From NCBI RefSeq assembly GCF_009695605.1, contig NZ_VUNQ01000018.1, forward strand, positions 1 through 64,000: 64,000 nucleotides of DNA. Direction: 5' to 3'. Both the position numbers and the translations under genes were made by a program. A model generated the notes under the pieces. That model made no database searches. It was not told the DNA's origin and saw nothing but the letters and a program-made list of their open reading frames with translations. The stretch is from Tissierella pigra (GTDB taxonomy: Bacteria > Bacillota > Clostridia > Tissierellales > Tissierellaceae). Shown one piece after another: positions 25,781 to 33,879 of this stretch. Each line of letters begins with the position of its first letter. The first letter of the stretch is position 1.

Positions 25781-26923
25781 ATGAAAAGACAAATTATTAT
25801 TTTACTGCTGGCTATTGTAATGTTATACTCGTTGACTGGATGTGGCAGTGATACACAGCAAGAAATCAATCAAACTGAAACAATTGCGAAAGCCACGAAC
25901 AATAAATCAGATGAAGATACACAATCTCACACAAGGACAATAATAGACTTGGGAGGCAATGAAGTAGAAATTCCTCCAGTATCGGAAATTGAGCATGTTG
26001 TTGTTATTACACCGCCAGTTACTTCAGTTTTGCTTGAAGTTATACCTGATACAGATATGATTGTAGGCCTTAGCCCAAAAGCTTTTGTATATTCTAACGA
26101 AGATGTTATGAAAAAGTTATTTCCCAATTATAAAGATATTGAAACAACTTTTGTAGGGGATGATTTTTCTATCAATACTGAAGCACTTTTGGCACTAAAT
26201 CCGGATATTATTCTTTATTATGGTGAAAATCAGAGGAAAGGTCTTGAAAATATTGGACTTCCTATTATCAATTTCTTTTCTCCTAAATTAATCGACCCTA
26301 AAGATGTAACGGTTGCTTGGGATAATTTATTACGAGAGATATTTGAAACGGATGGCGGTGAAAGCCTTGAAACAGAATGGGAGTATTTTGACACAAAAGT
26401 TGAAGAAATCTTGGTAGGACAGACTAAAGAACCAAAACGCGGTTTGTGGGTGTTTAGCAATGTTGGTGGTAGTTTAGTTGCGGCTGGCAGCAGCTCCTTT
26501 GATTCTTATGCAGAAAGTTTTTTTGAAAAGGCTGGTATAGTAAATGTAGCAACCAGTATAGAGGGAACCGCCGAGGTGGATATGGAACAAATTTATGAGT
26601 GGGATCCAGATATTATTTTTGTATTCCACAATGTACCAGCACAGAGGTATTTGAACAATAGCATAGAAGGACAAGATTGGTCACTTTTAGAGGCTTGGGA
26701 AAATCAAGCTATCTATGATATTCCGCAGACAGCTTATTCATGGGGTGCACCTTGTGCAGATTCTCCATTAATGCCTTTATGGTTGATTTCGAAGGCATAT
26801 CCTGAACTATATGGCGAAGAAGAGTTTCGTAGTGAATTATCTGGATATTATAGAAGACTACATAATGTCACTTTGACAGAGGAAAATATGGACATGATTT
26901 TGAATTTAAGGGACATTAAATAG
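25781..26923 (+). CDS. Iron-chelate substrate-binding lipoprotein
   Basis: The 380-residue precursor has a lipoprotein signal MKRQIIILLLAIVMLYSLTG followed by Cys, then a low-complexity linker to about residue 55. The class III binding fold follows: IIDLGGNEVEIPPVSEIEHV, EALLALNPDIILYYGENQRK and a C-terminal lobe with MEQIYEWDPDIIFVFHNVPA. It is longer than the other binding proteins here. Ligand candidates are a ferric chelate, heme or a corrinoid, which this family cannot be told apart by sequence alone. ATG has TAGGAGGGGGAA upstream. Permease follows two bases after the stop. Confidence 0.9.
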   Translation: MKRQIIILLLAIVMLYSLTGCGSDTQQEINQTETIAKATNNKSDEDTQSHTRTIIDLGGNEVEIPPVSEIEHVVVITPPVTSVLLEVIPDTDMIVGLSPKAFVYSNEDVMKKLFPNYKDIETTFVGDDFSINTEALLALNPDIILYYGENQRKGLENIGLPIINFFSPKLIDPKDVTVAWDNLLREIFETDGGESLETEWEYFDTKVEEILVGQTKEPKRGLWVFSNVGGSLVAAGSSSFDSYAESFFEKAGIVNVATSIEGTAEVDMEQIYEWDPDIIFVFHNVPAQRYLNNSIEGQDWSLLEAWENQAIYDIPQTAYSWGAPCADSPLMPLWLISKAYPELYGEEEFRSELSGYYRRLHNVTLTEENMDMILNLRDIK

Positions 26924-26925
26924 CT

Positions 26926-27948
26926 ATGGATAGAACTGTCAGAAATCAATATTTAATAATTATAACTTTTCTTTGCATTTTGCTGGTACTGGTAATAGTT
27001 GGTTCTATGGTTTTTGGAAGATATAAAATTAGCTTAGTAGATATTGGTAATGTAATTAAAAATCGAATAAATGGAACCTATGACGATACGCTTAAAATTA
27101 TGGATCATGTATTAATCAATGTACGTCTGCCGAGAATATTATTAGCTGGATTGGTGGGTGCCGGATTATCAATATCTGGTGCCGCCTTACAGGGGACATT
27201 TCAAAACCCGTTGGTAAGCCCTGACTTATTGGGAGTATGTGCAGGTGCTGGATTTGGTGCGGCTTTAGGAATACTACTTTTTTCTGACGACAGTGTGATT
27301 TCGTCTTTACTTCCTTTTGTTTTTGGTATTTCCAGTATCCTACTGGTGTTCTTTCTTGCAGGTGGACAAGGTCGTACAGAAACGTTATCCCTTATATTAT
27401 CTGGTATTATAGTATCATCAATTTTCAATGCACTTACATCACTTGTAAAATATGTGGCTGATACTGGAGATAAACTACCTGCAATAACATTTTGGCTTAT
27501 GGGGAGTTTCTCTAATACCACATACACCCATATAAAGATTTCAATTATTCCCGCATCAATAGGTATTATAGGCTTGTTGGCTCTACGCTGGAAAATCAAC
27601 TTATTATCCCTTGGAGATGAGGATGCTTATACAATGGGTATCAATCCAAACCGTACACGCTGGAATATAATTTTTTTCTCCACATTGGTAACTGCAGCTT
27701 GTGTGACGGTATCAGGCATAATTGGTTGGATCGGTCTTGTTATTCCTCATATATGCAGACGAATTGTAGGTGGTAATCATGGCAGACTACTTCCGGTATC
27801 TTGTTTAATGGGTGCGATATTTATGATACTGGTTGACAGCATAGCAAGGAATCTAACACTAGCAGAAATACCTATTGGAATTTTAACTGCATTAATTGGA
27901 GCCCCTTTCTTTGCAGTAATTTATAGGCAATCCAAAGGAGGAATGTAG
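26926..27948 (+). CDS. FecCD-family ABC permease
   Basis: The 340-residue membrane protein shows the FecCD signatures VRLPRILLAGLVGAGLSISG near residue 67, GTFQNPLVSPDLLGVCAGAG near 88 and IGWIGLVIPHICRRIVGGNH near 265. Only one permease gene is present in this operon, so the transporter is probably a permease homodimer as in BtuC or HmuU. That fits a heme or corrinoid importer slightly better than the two-permease siderophore systems on either side. Confidence 0.9.
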   Translation: MDRTVRNQYLIIITFLCILLVLVIVGSMVFGRYKISLVDIGNVIKNRINGTYDDTLKIMDHVLINVRLPRILLAGLVGAGLSISGAALQGTFQNPLVSPDLLGVCAGAGFGAALGILLFSDDSVISSLLPFVFGISSILLVFFLAGGQGRTETLSLILSGIIVSSIFNALTSLVKYVADTGDKLPAITFWLMGSFSNTTYTHIKISIIPASIGIIGLLALRWKINLLSLGDEDAYTMGINPNRTRWNIIFFSTLVTAACVTVSGIIGWIGLVIPHICRRIVGGNHGRLLPVSCLMGAIFMILVDSIARNLTLAEIPIGILTALIGAPFFAVIYRQSKGGM

Positions 27949-27951
27949 ATA

Positions 27952-28725
27952 TTGTTAGAGGTCAAAGATGGAACATTTTATTATAATCAAAAGACACCTA
28001 TATTGGAAAACGTCAATTTTAAAATGGACCCAGGTGAAATCATGGCTGTCATGGGTCGTAATGGAGTTGGAAAAACAACATTGATTAAATGTATTGCTGG
28101 GATATTGAAATGGAAAAGCGGTTATTCTATCGTTGCCGGGCAAAAAAGCGGCAACAACAAACCCATTGCTGAGATTGGATATGTTCCACAAGCACATAAA
28201 TCCTCATTTTCATATTCTGTTCGGGATATGGTTGTATTTGGAAAAGTAGGACACAATTCATATTTTGCAGTTCCACAGAATAAAGATTATCAAAAAGCGG
28301 ATGATATTTTAGAGCGTATAGGTATTAAGGATTTGAGAGATAAACCCTGTAATGAATTAAGTGGTGGACAATTACAGCTTGTTTTTGTCGCAAGGGCATT
28401 GGTAAATTCACCACAGCTTCTGATATTAGATGAGCCAGAAGCCCATTTAGATTTTCGCAATCAATTAAGGTTATTGAAGCTGATAAAGAATGTTGTTTCT
28501 GAGCAAAATATATCCTGCATCATCAATACCCACTATCCCAATCATGCAATTAGGATAGCTAACAAGTGTTTTTTATTAGGGGATAATGATTACCAAGAAG
28601 GAGCTGTACAGGAGGTAATGATAGACACAAATATCAAAAAGTATTTTTCCGTTCGTTCTCAAACACTATATACTACTTACGAAGGTATACAGATTCCCAC
28701 TTTCGTTTTCTTAGATGAGGTATAG
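27952..28725 (+). CDS. ABC ATPase of the FecCD-type importer
   Basis: The 257-residue ATPase has Walker A GRNGVGKTT near residue 36, signature LSGGQLQL near 138, Walker B LLILDEPEAHLDFRNQ near 155 and an H-loop in INTHYPNHA. DEPEAHLD differs from the DEPTTYLD of the FhuC-like ATPases elsewhere in the window, marking a separate lineage. The start is TTG 27952, behind AAAGGAGGAATG. A strong bidirectional terminator follows. Confidence 0.9.
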   Translation: MLEVKDGTFYYNQKTPILENVNFKMDPGEIMAVMGRNGVGKTTLIKCIAGILKWKSGYSIVAGQKSGNNKPIAEIGYVPQAHKSSFSYSVRDMVVFGKVGHNSYFAVPQNKDYQKADDILERIGIKDLRDKPCNELSGGQLQLVFVARALVNSPQLLILDEPEAHLDFRNQLRLLKLIKNVVSEQNISCIINTHYPNHAIRIANKCFLLGDNDYQEGAVQEVMIDTNIKKYFSVRSQTLYTTYEGIQIPTFVFLDEV

Positions 28726-28753
28726 CATATATTTCATTTGAACTGCATGGTCA

Positions 28754-28790
28754 AAAGGGTAGCTTTAGTTTTATTTCAAAGCTACCCTTT
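28754..28790. terminator. Bidirectional terminator between importer and AraC genes
   Basis: AAAGGGTAGCTTT (28754-28766) and AAAGCTACCCTTT (28778-28790) form a perfect 13-base stem with an 11-base loop between convergent genes. A-rich and T-rich flanks on both sides allow function on either strand. Confidence 0.8.
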
Positions 28791-28814
28791 ACTTTACATA
28801 TAGTTGAGATTTTC

Positions 28815-29711
28815 CTATTTGCATAAATCCCGTGGAGTAATTCCAAATCTTTCTTTGAATGTTTTTGAAAAATGGCTTACATTTGAATATCCTATAGCAA
28901 AAGCTGTTTCGCTCACATTATGTTTTCCACCTTCAAGTAGAGAGAAAGCTTTTTCAAACCGTTGTTCACGGATGAACTCATATACTGTTTTTCCAAAGTA
29001 TTGTTTAAATGAACGTTTTAACTTACAATCATTCATGTGAATTATGCGGGATAATTCTAGTAATGTGGGAGGATATTCTAATCTATTTAATAAAATTTCA
29101 CGGGCATACATCAAACACTCCATATCAGTTTTTGACAGTTGATTAGGGAGATTCTTAGAACAATCTTCACAAAGTAATCTTTTGATATTTATGGACATCA
29201 GCTCTAAAATATAGCTTTCAAGTAACAGTTTGTTGAGATTGTCTGATCCATTAGCAAAACATAAATCTAGCTTTTTTAAAATGCTTTCCTCTCGTACATC
29301 ACTTTTGAAATCGTAGCAATAGTATGTACCCTTTTGAAATGAGCTAAAACCGATATTGTTTTTGCCGCAAACCGACTCACAGAAGTGGTCAAAGGCACTG
29401 GAGCTAACCCAAATAGAGTATAAATTTATTTCCTCATCCCTATCATACTTAGAATGACAATTAGTTTGTCCTAGAAAACCTAAAGATGAATAACCTGGTC
29501 GAAGTTCAACAGGGGTGTTATTTACTTCTCCAAAAATATGATTTTTTCTGCTATAACTTAATTCAAATATAGGCGATGTAGTTCCGGATTTTCTCTCTGC
29601 TTTATCTGGTAATATGCCTGAGGAAATCATGATATTTACATCTGGTCTTACAGTAATGATTTTTCTTGCAAATATATTGGAAGATTCAAATTTTAAGGGT
29701 AAATACGACAT
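28815..29711 (-). CDS. AraC-family transcriptional regulator under direct operator control
   Basis: The 298-residue protein has an N-terminal sensing domain and a C-terminal AraC domain (about 190-295): LLELSRIIHMNDCKLKRSFK, KHNVSETAFAIGYSNVSHFS and the signature FKERFGITPRDLCK. I start at ATG 29711 because TAGGAGTGATAAA precedes it; the frame runs back to 29738 without a ribosome site. It belongs to the PchR-like type seen near siderophore receptors. It lies between two importer operons and its promoter has the DtxR-type palindrome exactly in the -35/-10 spacer, giving a metal-to-AraC cascade. Confidence 0.85.
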   Translation of the reverse strand: MSYLPLKFESSNIFARKIITVRPDVNIMISSGILPDKAERKSGTTSPIFELSYSRKNHIFGEVNNTPVELRPGYSSLGFLGQTNCHSKYDRDEEINLYSIWVSSSAFDHFCESVCGKNNIGFSSFQKGTYYCYDFKSDVREESILKKLDLCFANGSDNLNKLLLESYILELMSINIKRLLCEDCSKNLPNQLSKTDMECLMYAREILLNRLEYPPTLLELSRIIHMNDCKLKRSFKQYFGKTVYEFIREQRFEKAFSLLEGGKHNVSETAFAIGYSNVSHFSKTFKERFGITPRDLCK

Positions 29712-29777
29712 TTTATCACTCCTACATCTTTTCATCATCTACTAAAAAGTAAAATAGACGACACACTATCTATTTCC

Positions 29778-29806
29778 ATTATAGTTAGTCATTGCTAACT
29801 AGTCAA
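29778..29806 (-). promoter_or_regulatory. AraC promoter with DtxR-type operator filling the spacer
   Basis: On the minus strand TTGACT (29806-29801) and TATAAT (29783-29778) are exactly 17 bases apart. The palindrome GTTAGTCATTGCTAAC (plus, 29784-29799) fills that spacer, and TAG/CTA arms extend it into both boxes. Binding would directly exclude RNA polymerase. Confidence 0.8.
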
Positions 29807-29949
29807 GAGTTAGATTTTATGCTAGTAAAGTCAAATTTGATTGTGACTGATGGTAATCTGTATAAAAATTTAAAGCTTTTATAATAGTAGAATTCCGTCT
29901 AGAGATAAAGAAAATCCCTCTAGGGGCAGAAAGAAAGATGTTTTTTTAA

Positions 29950-29978
29950 TATACTAATTAATGTTAGCCTAGACTAAC
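29950..29978 (+). promoter_or_regulatory. -10 box and DtxR-type operator, second siderophore operon
   Basis: TATACT (29950-29955) is followed seven bases later by GTTAGCCTAGACTAAC (29963-29978), the site closest to the classical DtxR core TTAGCCTA. No good -35 is visible. It controls the operon 30,009-37,335. Confidence 0.7.
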
Positions 29979-30008
29979 TAAGATATGATAACAAAGAGGA
30001 GGATTTAA

Positions 30009-31004
30009 ATGAATAAAAAATTTATTATACCAATTTGTCTTATTTTGGTGATTTTAATGACAGCATGCTCTACAGAGAATAATAATTCACAGACATCAGG
30101 CAAACCTACAGATCCTGTCAACCAAGGTAGAGAGACTATTATAGTAAAGGATATGAAGGGTGATGTTGAAATCCCTGCTAATCCAGAGCGTATAGTGGAT
30201 GTTTCGGGATCAGCAGATGAGCTTATTATTTTGGAAATGCCATTTATTGCCTCAGCAAATACCAGCATGTTTGATAGTGTAACGGTGCCAGACTACCTTC
30301 AGAAATATTTTATGGAAAATAAGGTAGAAACAGTAGGAAATTATTCTGGAGCATCAGGAGATCTCAATCTTGAGAAAATTGCAGAGCTTAAACCAGACCT
30401 GATTATCATGAACATTCGCCATGAAAAGGTATATGAACAGCTGAAAGCTATTTCACCTACAGTTATGCTTAGTGATGATATGAGCTTCGTTAACTGGAAG
30501 GGGCGATTTAAGCAGTTGGGAGAGTGGTTTGGTAAAGAGGAAATTGTAGACAACTGGCTTGAAAATTATGATGAAAAGGCTATAGAATTTGCCAAAATGG
30601 TAAAGGAAGTAGTAGGAGATGAAACTTTTGCAGTCATAGAAGCTAATTCAGTCCATTTCGGGTCCTATTATGTTTATAGAACAGGTGGTCCGGGAGAACT
30701 CATATTTGATGCAATGAAGCTTCCTGCTTCTGCCGGCACCCCTGAAGGTGTTTGGGGAGAAGTGGTGGATGCAGAATATTTCTCAAAAATTGATGCAGAC
30801 CATATTTTTTTCTTCAGTGATGATGGGAAGGTTGGAGATACGGTGAATAGTCCCACTTGGCAAAACCAGAAAGCTGTGAGAAATGGGAATATATACTATG
30901 GTTTGAACAATGAACAGTATGACATGGCTTATACACCTAATGGTAAACTAATTTATATGGAGAAAATGGCTAATGCCATCATTAATCATACAAATGTGGA
31001 ATAA
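30009..31004 (+). CDS. Iron-siderophore substrate-binding lipoprotein
   Basis: The 331-residue precursor has signal IIPICLILVILMTAC with lipobox LMTAC, a short Asn/Ser-rich linker, and the FecB-type domain: GDVEIPANPERIVDVSGSAD, then LEKIAELKPDLIIMNIRHEK. Its C-terminal lobe includes AEYFSKIDADHIFFFSDDGK. It heads a six-gene operon with two FecCD permeases, a FhuC-like ATPase and two exporter-fold subunits. The ATG follows AAAGAGGAGGATTTAA. The stop is doubled (TAA TAG), after which the same frame continues into the permease. Confidence 0.9.
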   Translation: MNKKFIIPICLILVILMTACSTENNNSQTSGKPTDPVNQGRETIIVKDMKGDVEIPANPERIVDVSGSADELIILEMPFIASANTSMFDSVTVPDYLQKYFMENKVETVGNYSGASGDLNLEKIAELKPDLIIMNIRHEKVYEQLKAISPTVMLSDDMSFVNWKGRFKQLGEWFGKEEIVDNWLENYDEKAIEFAKMVKEVVGDETFAVIEANSVHFGSYYVYRTGGPGELIFDAMKLPASAGTPEGVWGEVVDAEYFSKIDADHIFFFSDDGKVGDTVNSPTWQNQKAVRNGNIYYGLNNEQYDMAYTPNGKLIYMEKMANAIINHTNVE

Positions 31005-31085
31005 TAGAAAACAAAAAAATCTAGAAAAGTATCAACAGTACCAATAGAGTGGATACGCACGAGAACAGGATATTCATTATTTCTA

Positions 31086-32051
31086 TTGATATTGGTTTTC
31101 ATATTACTGATATCCATTCTGCTATCTGTAAGTGTTGGAGTTGCTGGAGGAAATCTTAACATACTGTTACATACTCTTGCTTATAGAGGCAGTCCTTCTG
31201 AAATAGGAAGGGTAATGCTGGAAATGCGTATGCCCAGAGCATTGGCTGGCTGCTTTACTGGGGCGGCCTTTGCTCTTGCAGGTGCTGTTATGCAGGGGAT
31301 GACAAGGAATCCATTAGCTGATGCTGGTCTATTGGGAATAAATGCAGGAGCAGGTTTTCTCGTTTCCCTTACTGCTGTATTTTTTCCATCAATATCGGCT
31401 CTTAGTATGATGTTTGCAGCATTTCTAGGTGCAGTCCTTGCAGCACTGATGGTATATGGTTTAGGCATGGGTAAGGGAAAATCTGGCTCAATTCAGTTGA
31501 TTTTAGCAGGTTCAGCTGTTTCAGCTCTGTTAACTGCCTTGAGTCAGGGGGTTTCTCTGGTTTTTGGTCTTTCAAAATCTTTATCCTTTTGGACTGCCGG
31601 AAGCTTGTCAGGAATTACGTGGCAACAGCTTATTATAACAATTCCTTGGATTGTTGGAGCTGCACTTTTAAGTCAGTTCCTTTCTTACCAATTATCAATA
31701 TTGGCTTTAGGTGAGGAAAGTGCTGTGGGTCTTGGAATAAATGTACAATTAGTTCGTGTAATAGGTATGGCTACGGTTTTGATAATGGCAGGTGCCAGTG
31801 TTTCTTTGGTAGGGGGAATTTCCTTTATAGGATTAATTGTGCCACATTCAGTGCGTTTTATTGTTGGGACAGATTATAGAAGGCTTTTGCCTGTGTGTGC
31901 TCTGTTAGGTGCAGTATTATTGGTGCTTGCTGATATAGTGGCTCGTACTATTAATGCTCCTTTTGACACTCCTGTAGGGGCACTGGTTTCAGCAATAGGT
32001 GTTCCCATCTTTCTAGGGTTGACCTATAGGAAGAAAGGAGGGATTATATGA
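31086..32051 (+). CDS. FecCD-family siderophore permease with uncertain start
   Basis: The protein has FecCD motifs MRMPRALAGCFTGAAFALAG, GMTRNPLADAGLLGINAGAG and ISFIGLIVPHSVRFIVG. The first possible standard start is TTG 31086, inside membrane helix 1, and has no good ribosome site. Upstream, the same frame reads natural-looking sequence (KKSRKVSTVPIEWIRTRTGY) back to the TAG after the binding-protein stop, but contains no ATG, GTG or TTG. Either a rare start codon is used, the TTG is used, or the start has mutated. The permease core appears intact, at 321 residues against about 335 for relatives. Confidence 0.8.
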   Translation: MILVFILLISILLSVSVGVAGGNLNILLHTLAYRGSPSEIGRVMLEMRMPRALAGCFTGAAFALAGAVMQGMTRNPLADAGLLGINAGAGFLVSLTAVFFPSISALSMMFAAFLGAVLAALMVYGLGMGKGKSGSIQLILAGSAVSALLTALSQGVSLVFGLSKSLSFWTAGSLSGITWQQLIITIPWIVGAALLSQFLSYQLSILALGEESAVGLGINVQLVRVIGMATVLIMAGASVSLVGGISFIGLIVPHSVRFIVGTDYRRLLPVCALLGAVLLVLADIVARTINAPFDTPVGALVSAIGVPIFLGLTYRKKGGII

Positions 32052-33058
32052 TGAAGCGAGGCAGACAGTGGCTAGTGCTATGGTTTCTTTTAATGTTAGT
32101 TTTTATTGTCATACTTTTATCCGTGAATATGGGATATTCCAAAATTCCTTATGGATATGTCATTGAGAGTTTACTTAACTCGCAAGGGGTGGACTCATCT
32201 ACCGTGCTTTTGCAGATTCGCCTTCCTCGTATTATCCTGGCTTTCCTATGTGGAATGGGGTTAGCATTATCAGGATGCATACTGCAGGCCGTGACAGGAA
32301 ACCAGCTGGCTGATCCAGGGATTTTAGGAATAAATGCTGGAGCAGGGTTTATGGTTATGCTATTTCTAACTCTTTTTCCTTCTTTGCATATCAGTACTAT
32401 GGTATATCAACCTATTTTTGCCATGATTGGAGGGCTTTTAGTAGCATGGATTTTATACGTTTTTTCCAATCGAAACGGGAAAGTAAGACCTTCTTACTTT
32501 TTACTAGGAGGGATTGGAGTTTCAGCAGGTTTTACTGCAATTATGACTATTATGGCTTCCGATATGGATAACAGCAGCTATCAATTGGTGGCTAGATGGT
32601 TGTCAGGAAATATATGGGGAACCAGTTGGTATCAAGTCAAAGCGCTGATTCCTTATCTTTCAGTCCTTATTCCAATTCTTTTTACTAAGGTTAATGTTTT
32701 GGATTTACTTCTCCTGAGTGAGGAAGCTTCCTTAGCATTGGGTGTTAAGGTAGAGAGGGAAAGAAGAATCTTGTTGATTGTTTCCGTTGCTTTGGCTGCA
32801 AGCTGTGTTTCTGTCACTGGGGGGATTAGCTTTATTGGTTTAGTAGGACCTCATATTGCAAGAAGGTATATAGGAGCAAGACATCGTATGCTTATTCCTG
32901 CTTCGATGCTAATAGGAGGTTTGCTACTACTCATGGCTGATACTATTGGACGTTCTCTATTTCAGCCAATTGAAATACCAGTTGGAATTGTTATTTCTGT
33001 TTTGGCTGCGCCATATTTTTTGTATTTGCTTCGAAAGCAAATAGGAGGTGAAATATAG
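32048..33058 (+). CDS. FecCD-family siderophore permease (second subunit)
   Basis: The 336-residue membrane protein has IRLPRIILAFLCGMGLALSG near residue 59, AVTGNQLADPGILGINAGAG near 81 and ISFIGLVGPHIARRYIGARH near 265. It pairs with the preceding permease, whose stop overlaps its ATG (TATATGATG). Its stop overlaps the GTG of the ATPase gene, so the three genes are translationally coupled. Confidence 0.9.
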   Translation: MMKRGRQWLVLWFLLMLVFIVILLSVNMGYSKIPYGYVIESLLNSQGVDSSTVLLQIRLPRIILAFLCGMGLALSGCILQAVTGNQLADPGILGINAGAGFMVMLFLTLFPSLHISTMVYQPIFAMIGGLLVAWILYVFSNRNGKVRPSYFLLGGIGVSAGFTAIMTIMASDMDNSSYQLVARWLSGNIWGTSWYQVKALIPYLSVLIPILFTKVNVLDLLLLSEEASLALGVKVERERRILLIVSVALAASCVSVTGGISFIGLVGPHIARRYIGARHRMLIPASMLIGGLLLLMADTIGRSLFQPIEIPVGIVISVLAAPYFLYLLRKQIGGEI

Positions 33059-33879
33059 TGGAATGTTGCATAAAAGCCAGCAAACTATCTGCTGGATATA
33101 GTGGAATTTTAGTTTTTGCTGATTTTAATATAGAGATTCCTAAGGGGAAAATTACAACGCTGATTGGCTCCAATGGCTCGGGAAAATCTACTATTCTTAA
33201 AACCATGTCCCGATTAATTGCTCCTACTGAAGGCGTAGTATGTTTAGGGGGAAAGTCAATTCATAGTATGCCAACTAAGTTAGTAGCACAAAATCTGGCT
33301 CTTCTTCCTCAAGGGACACAAACCCCCTCTGGTATTACTGTGGCTGACTTAGTAGAGTACGGAAGATTTCCATACCGAAGTAAGATGTCAGGGCTTAGCT
33401 TAGAAGATAAGAAAATTATTAAATGGGCGTTAGCTTGTACAAATATGAAAGAGCTTGCTGATAGGGAGATGGATCAACTTTCAGGAGGGCAGAGACAGCG
33501 TGCCTGGATTGCCATGGCATTGGCACAGAAAACTAATATTCTATTTCTTGATGAGCCTACTACTTATTTGGATATCTCTCATCAATTGGAAACATTGTAT
33601 CTATTACAGCAATTAAATATAGAGCAGGGAGTGACTATTGTTATGGTTCTCCATGATTTAAATCATGCCATAATGTTCTCTGATTATCTTATAGCTATTA
33701 AAGAGGGGAAAGTACATAGCACTGGTTCCCCAGAAGATGTAATTATACCTCAAACCCTTCGAGAGGTTTTTAATGTAGAGGCAGAGGTAATCCGCCATCC
33801 TATTTTAGATGTACCAGTATGTCTTCCCTATGGTATAGGTGGTCAAGTATTAGATAAGGGAAAGGAGAGAAAAACTTAG
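33058..33879 (+). CDS. FhuC-type ABC ATPase
   Basis: The 273-residue ATPase has Walker A GSNGSGKST near residue 37, signature LSGGQRQR near 143, Walker B ILFLDEPTTYLDISHQ near 162 and VMVLHDLNHA. It is clearly paralogous to the ATPase at 4,853. Both continue with a similar C-terminal region ending VPVCLPY or RPVCLTY. It begins at GTG 33058. The stop overlaps the GTG of the next gene by one base. Confidence 0.9.
   Translation: MECCIKASKLSAGYSGILVFADFNIEIPKGKITTLIGSNGSGKSTILKTMSRLIAPTEGVVCLGGKSIHSMPTKLVAQNLALLPQGTQTPSGITVADLVEYGRFPYRSKMSGLSLEDKKIIKWALACTNMKELADREMDQLSGGQRQRAWIAMALAQKTNILFLDEPTTYLDISHQLETLYLLQQLNIEQGVTIVMVLHDLNHAIMFSDYLIAIKEGKVHSTGSPEDVIIPQTLREVFNVEAEVIRHPILDVPVCLPYGIGGQVLDKGKERKT

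Noticed and set aside
27201-27599. 132-residue open frame on the minus strand inside the FecCD permease gene
   Set aside because: It lies wholly within a clearly coding permease gene, has no ribosome site and a composition typical of an antisense shadow.
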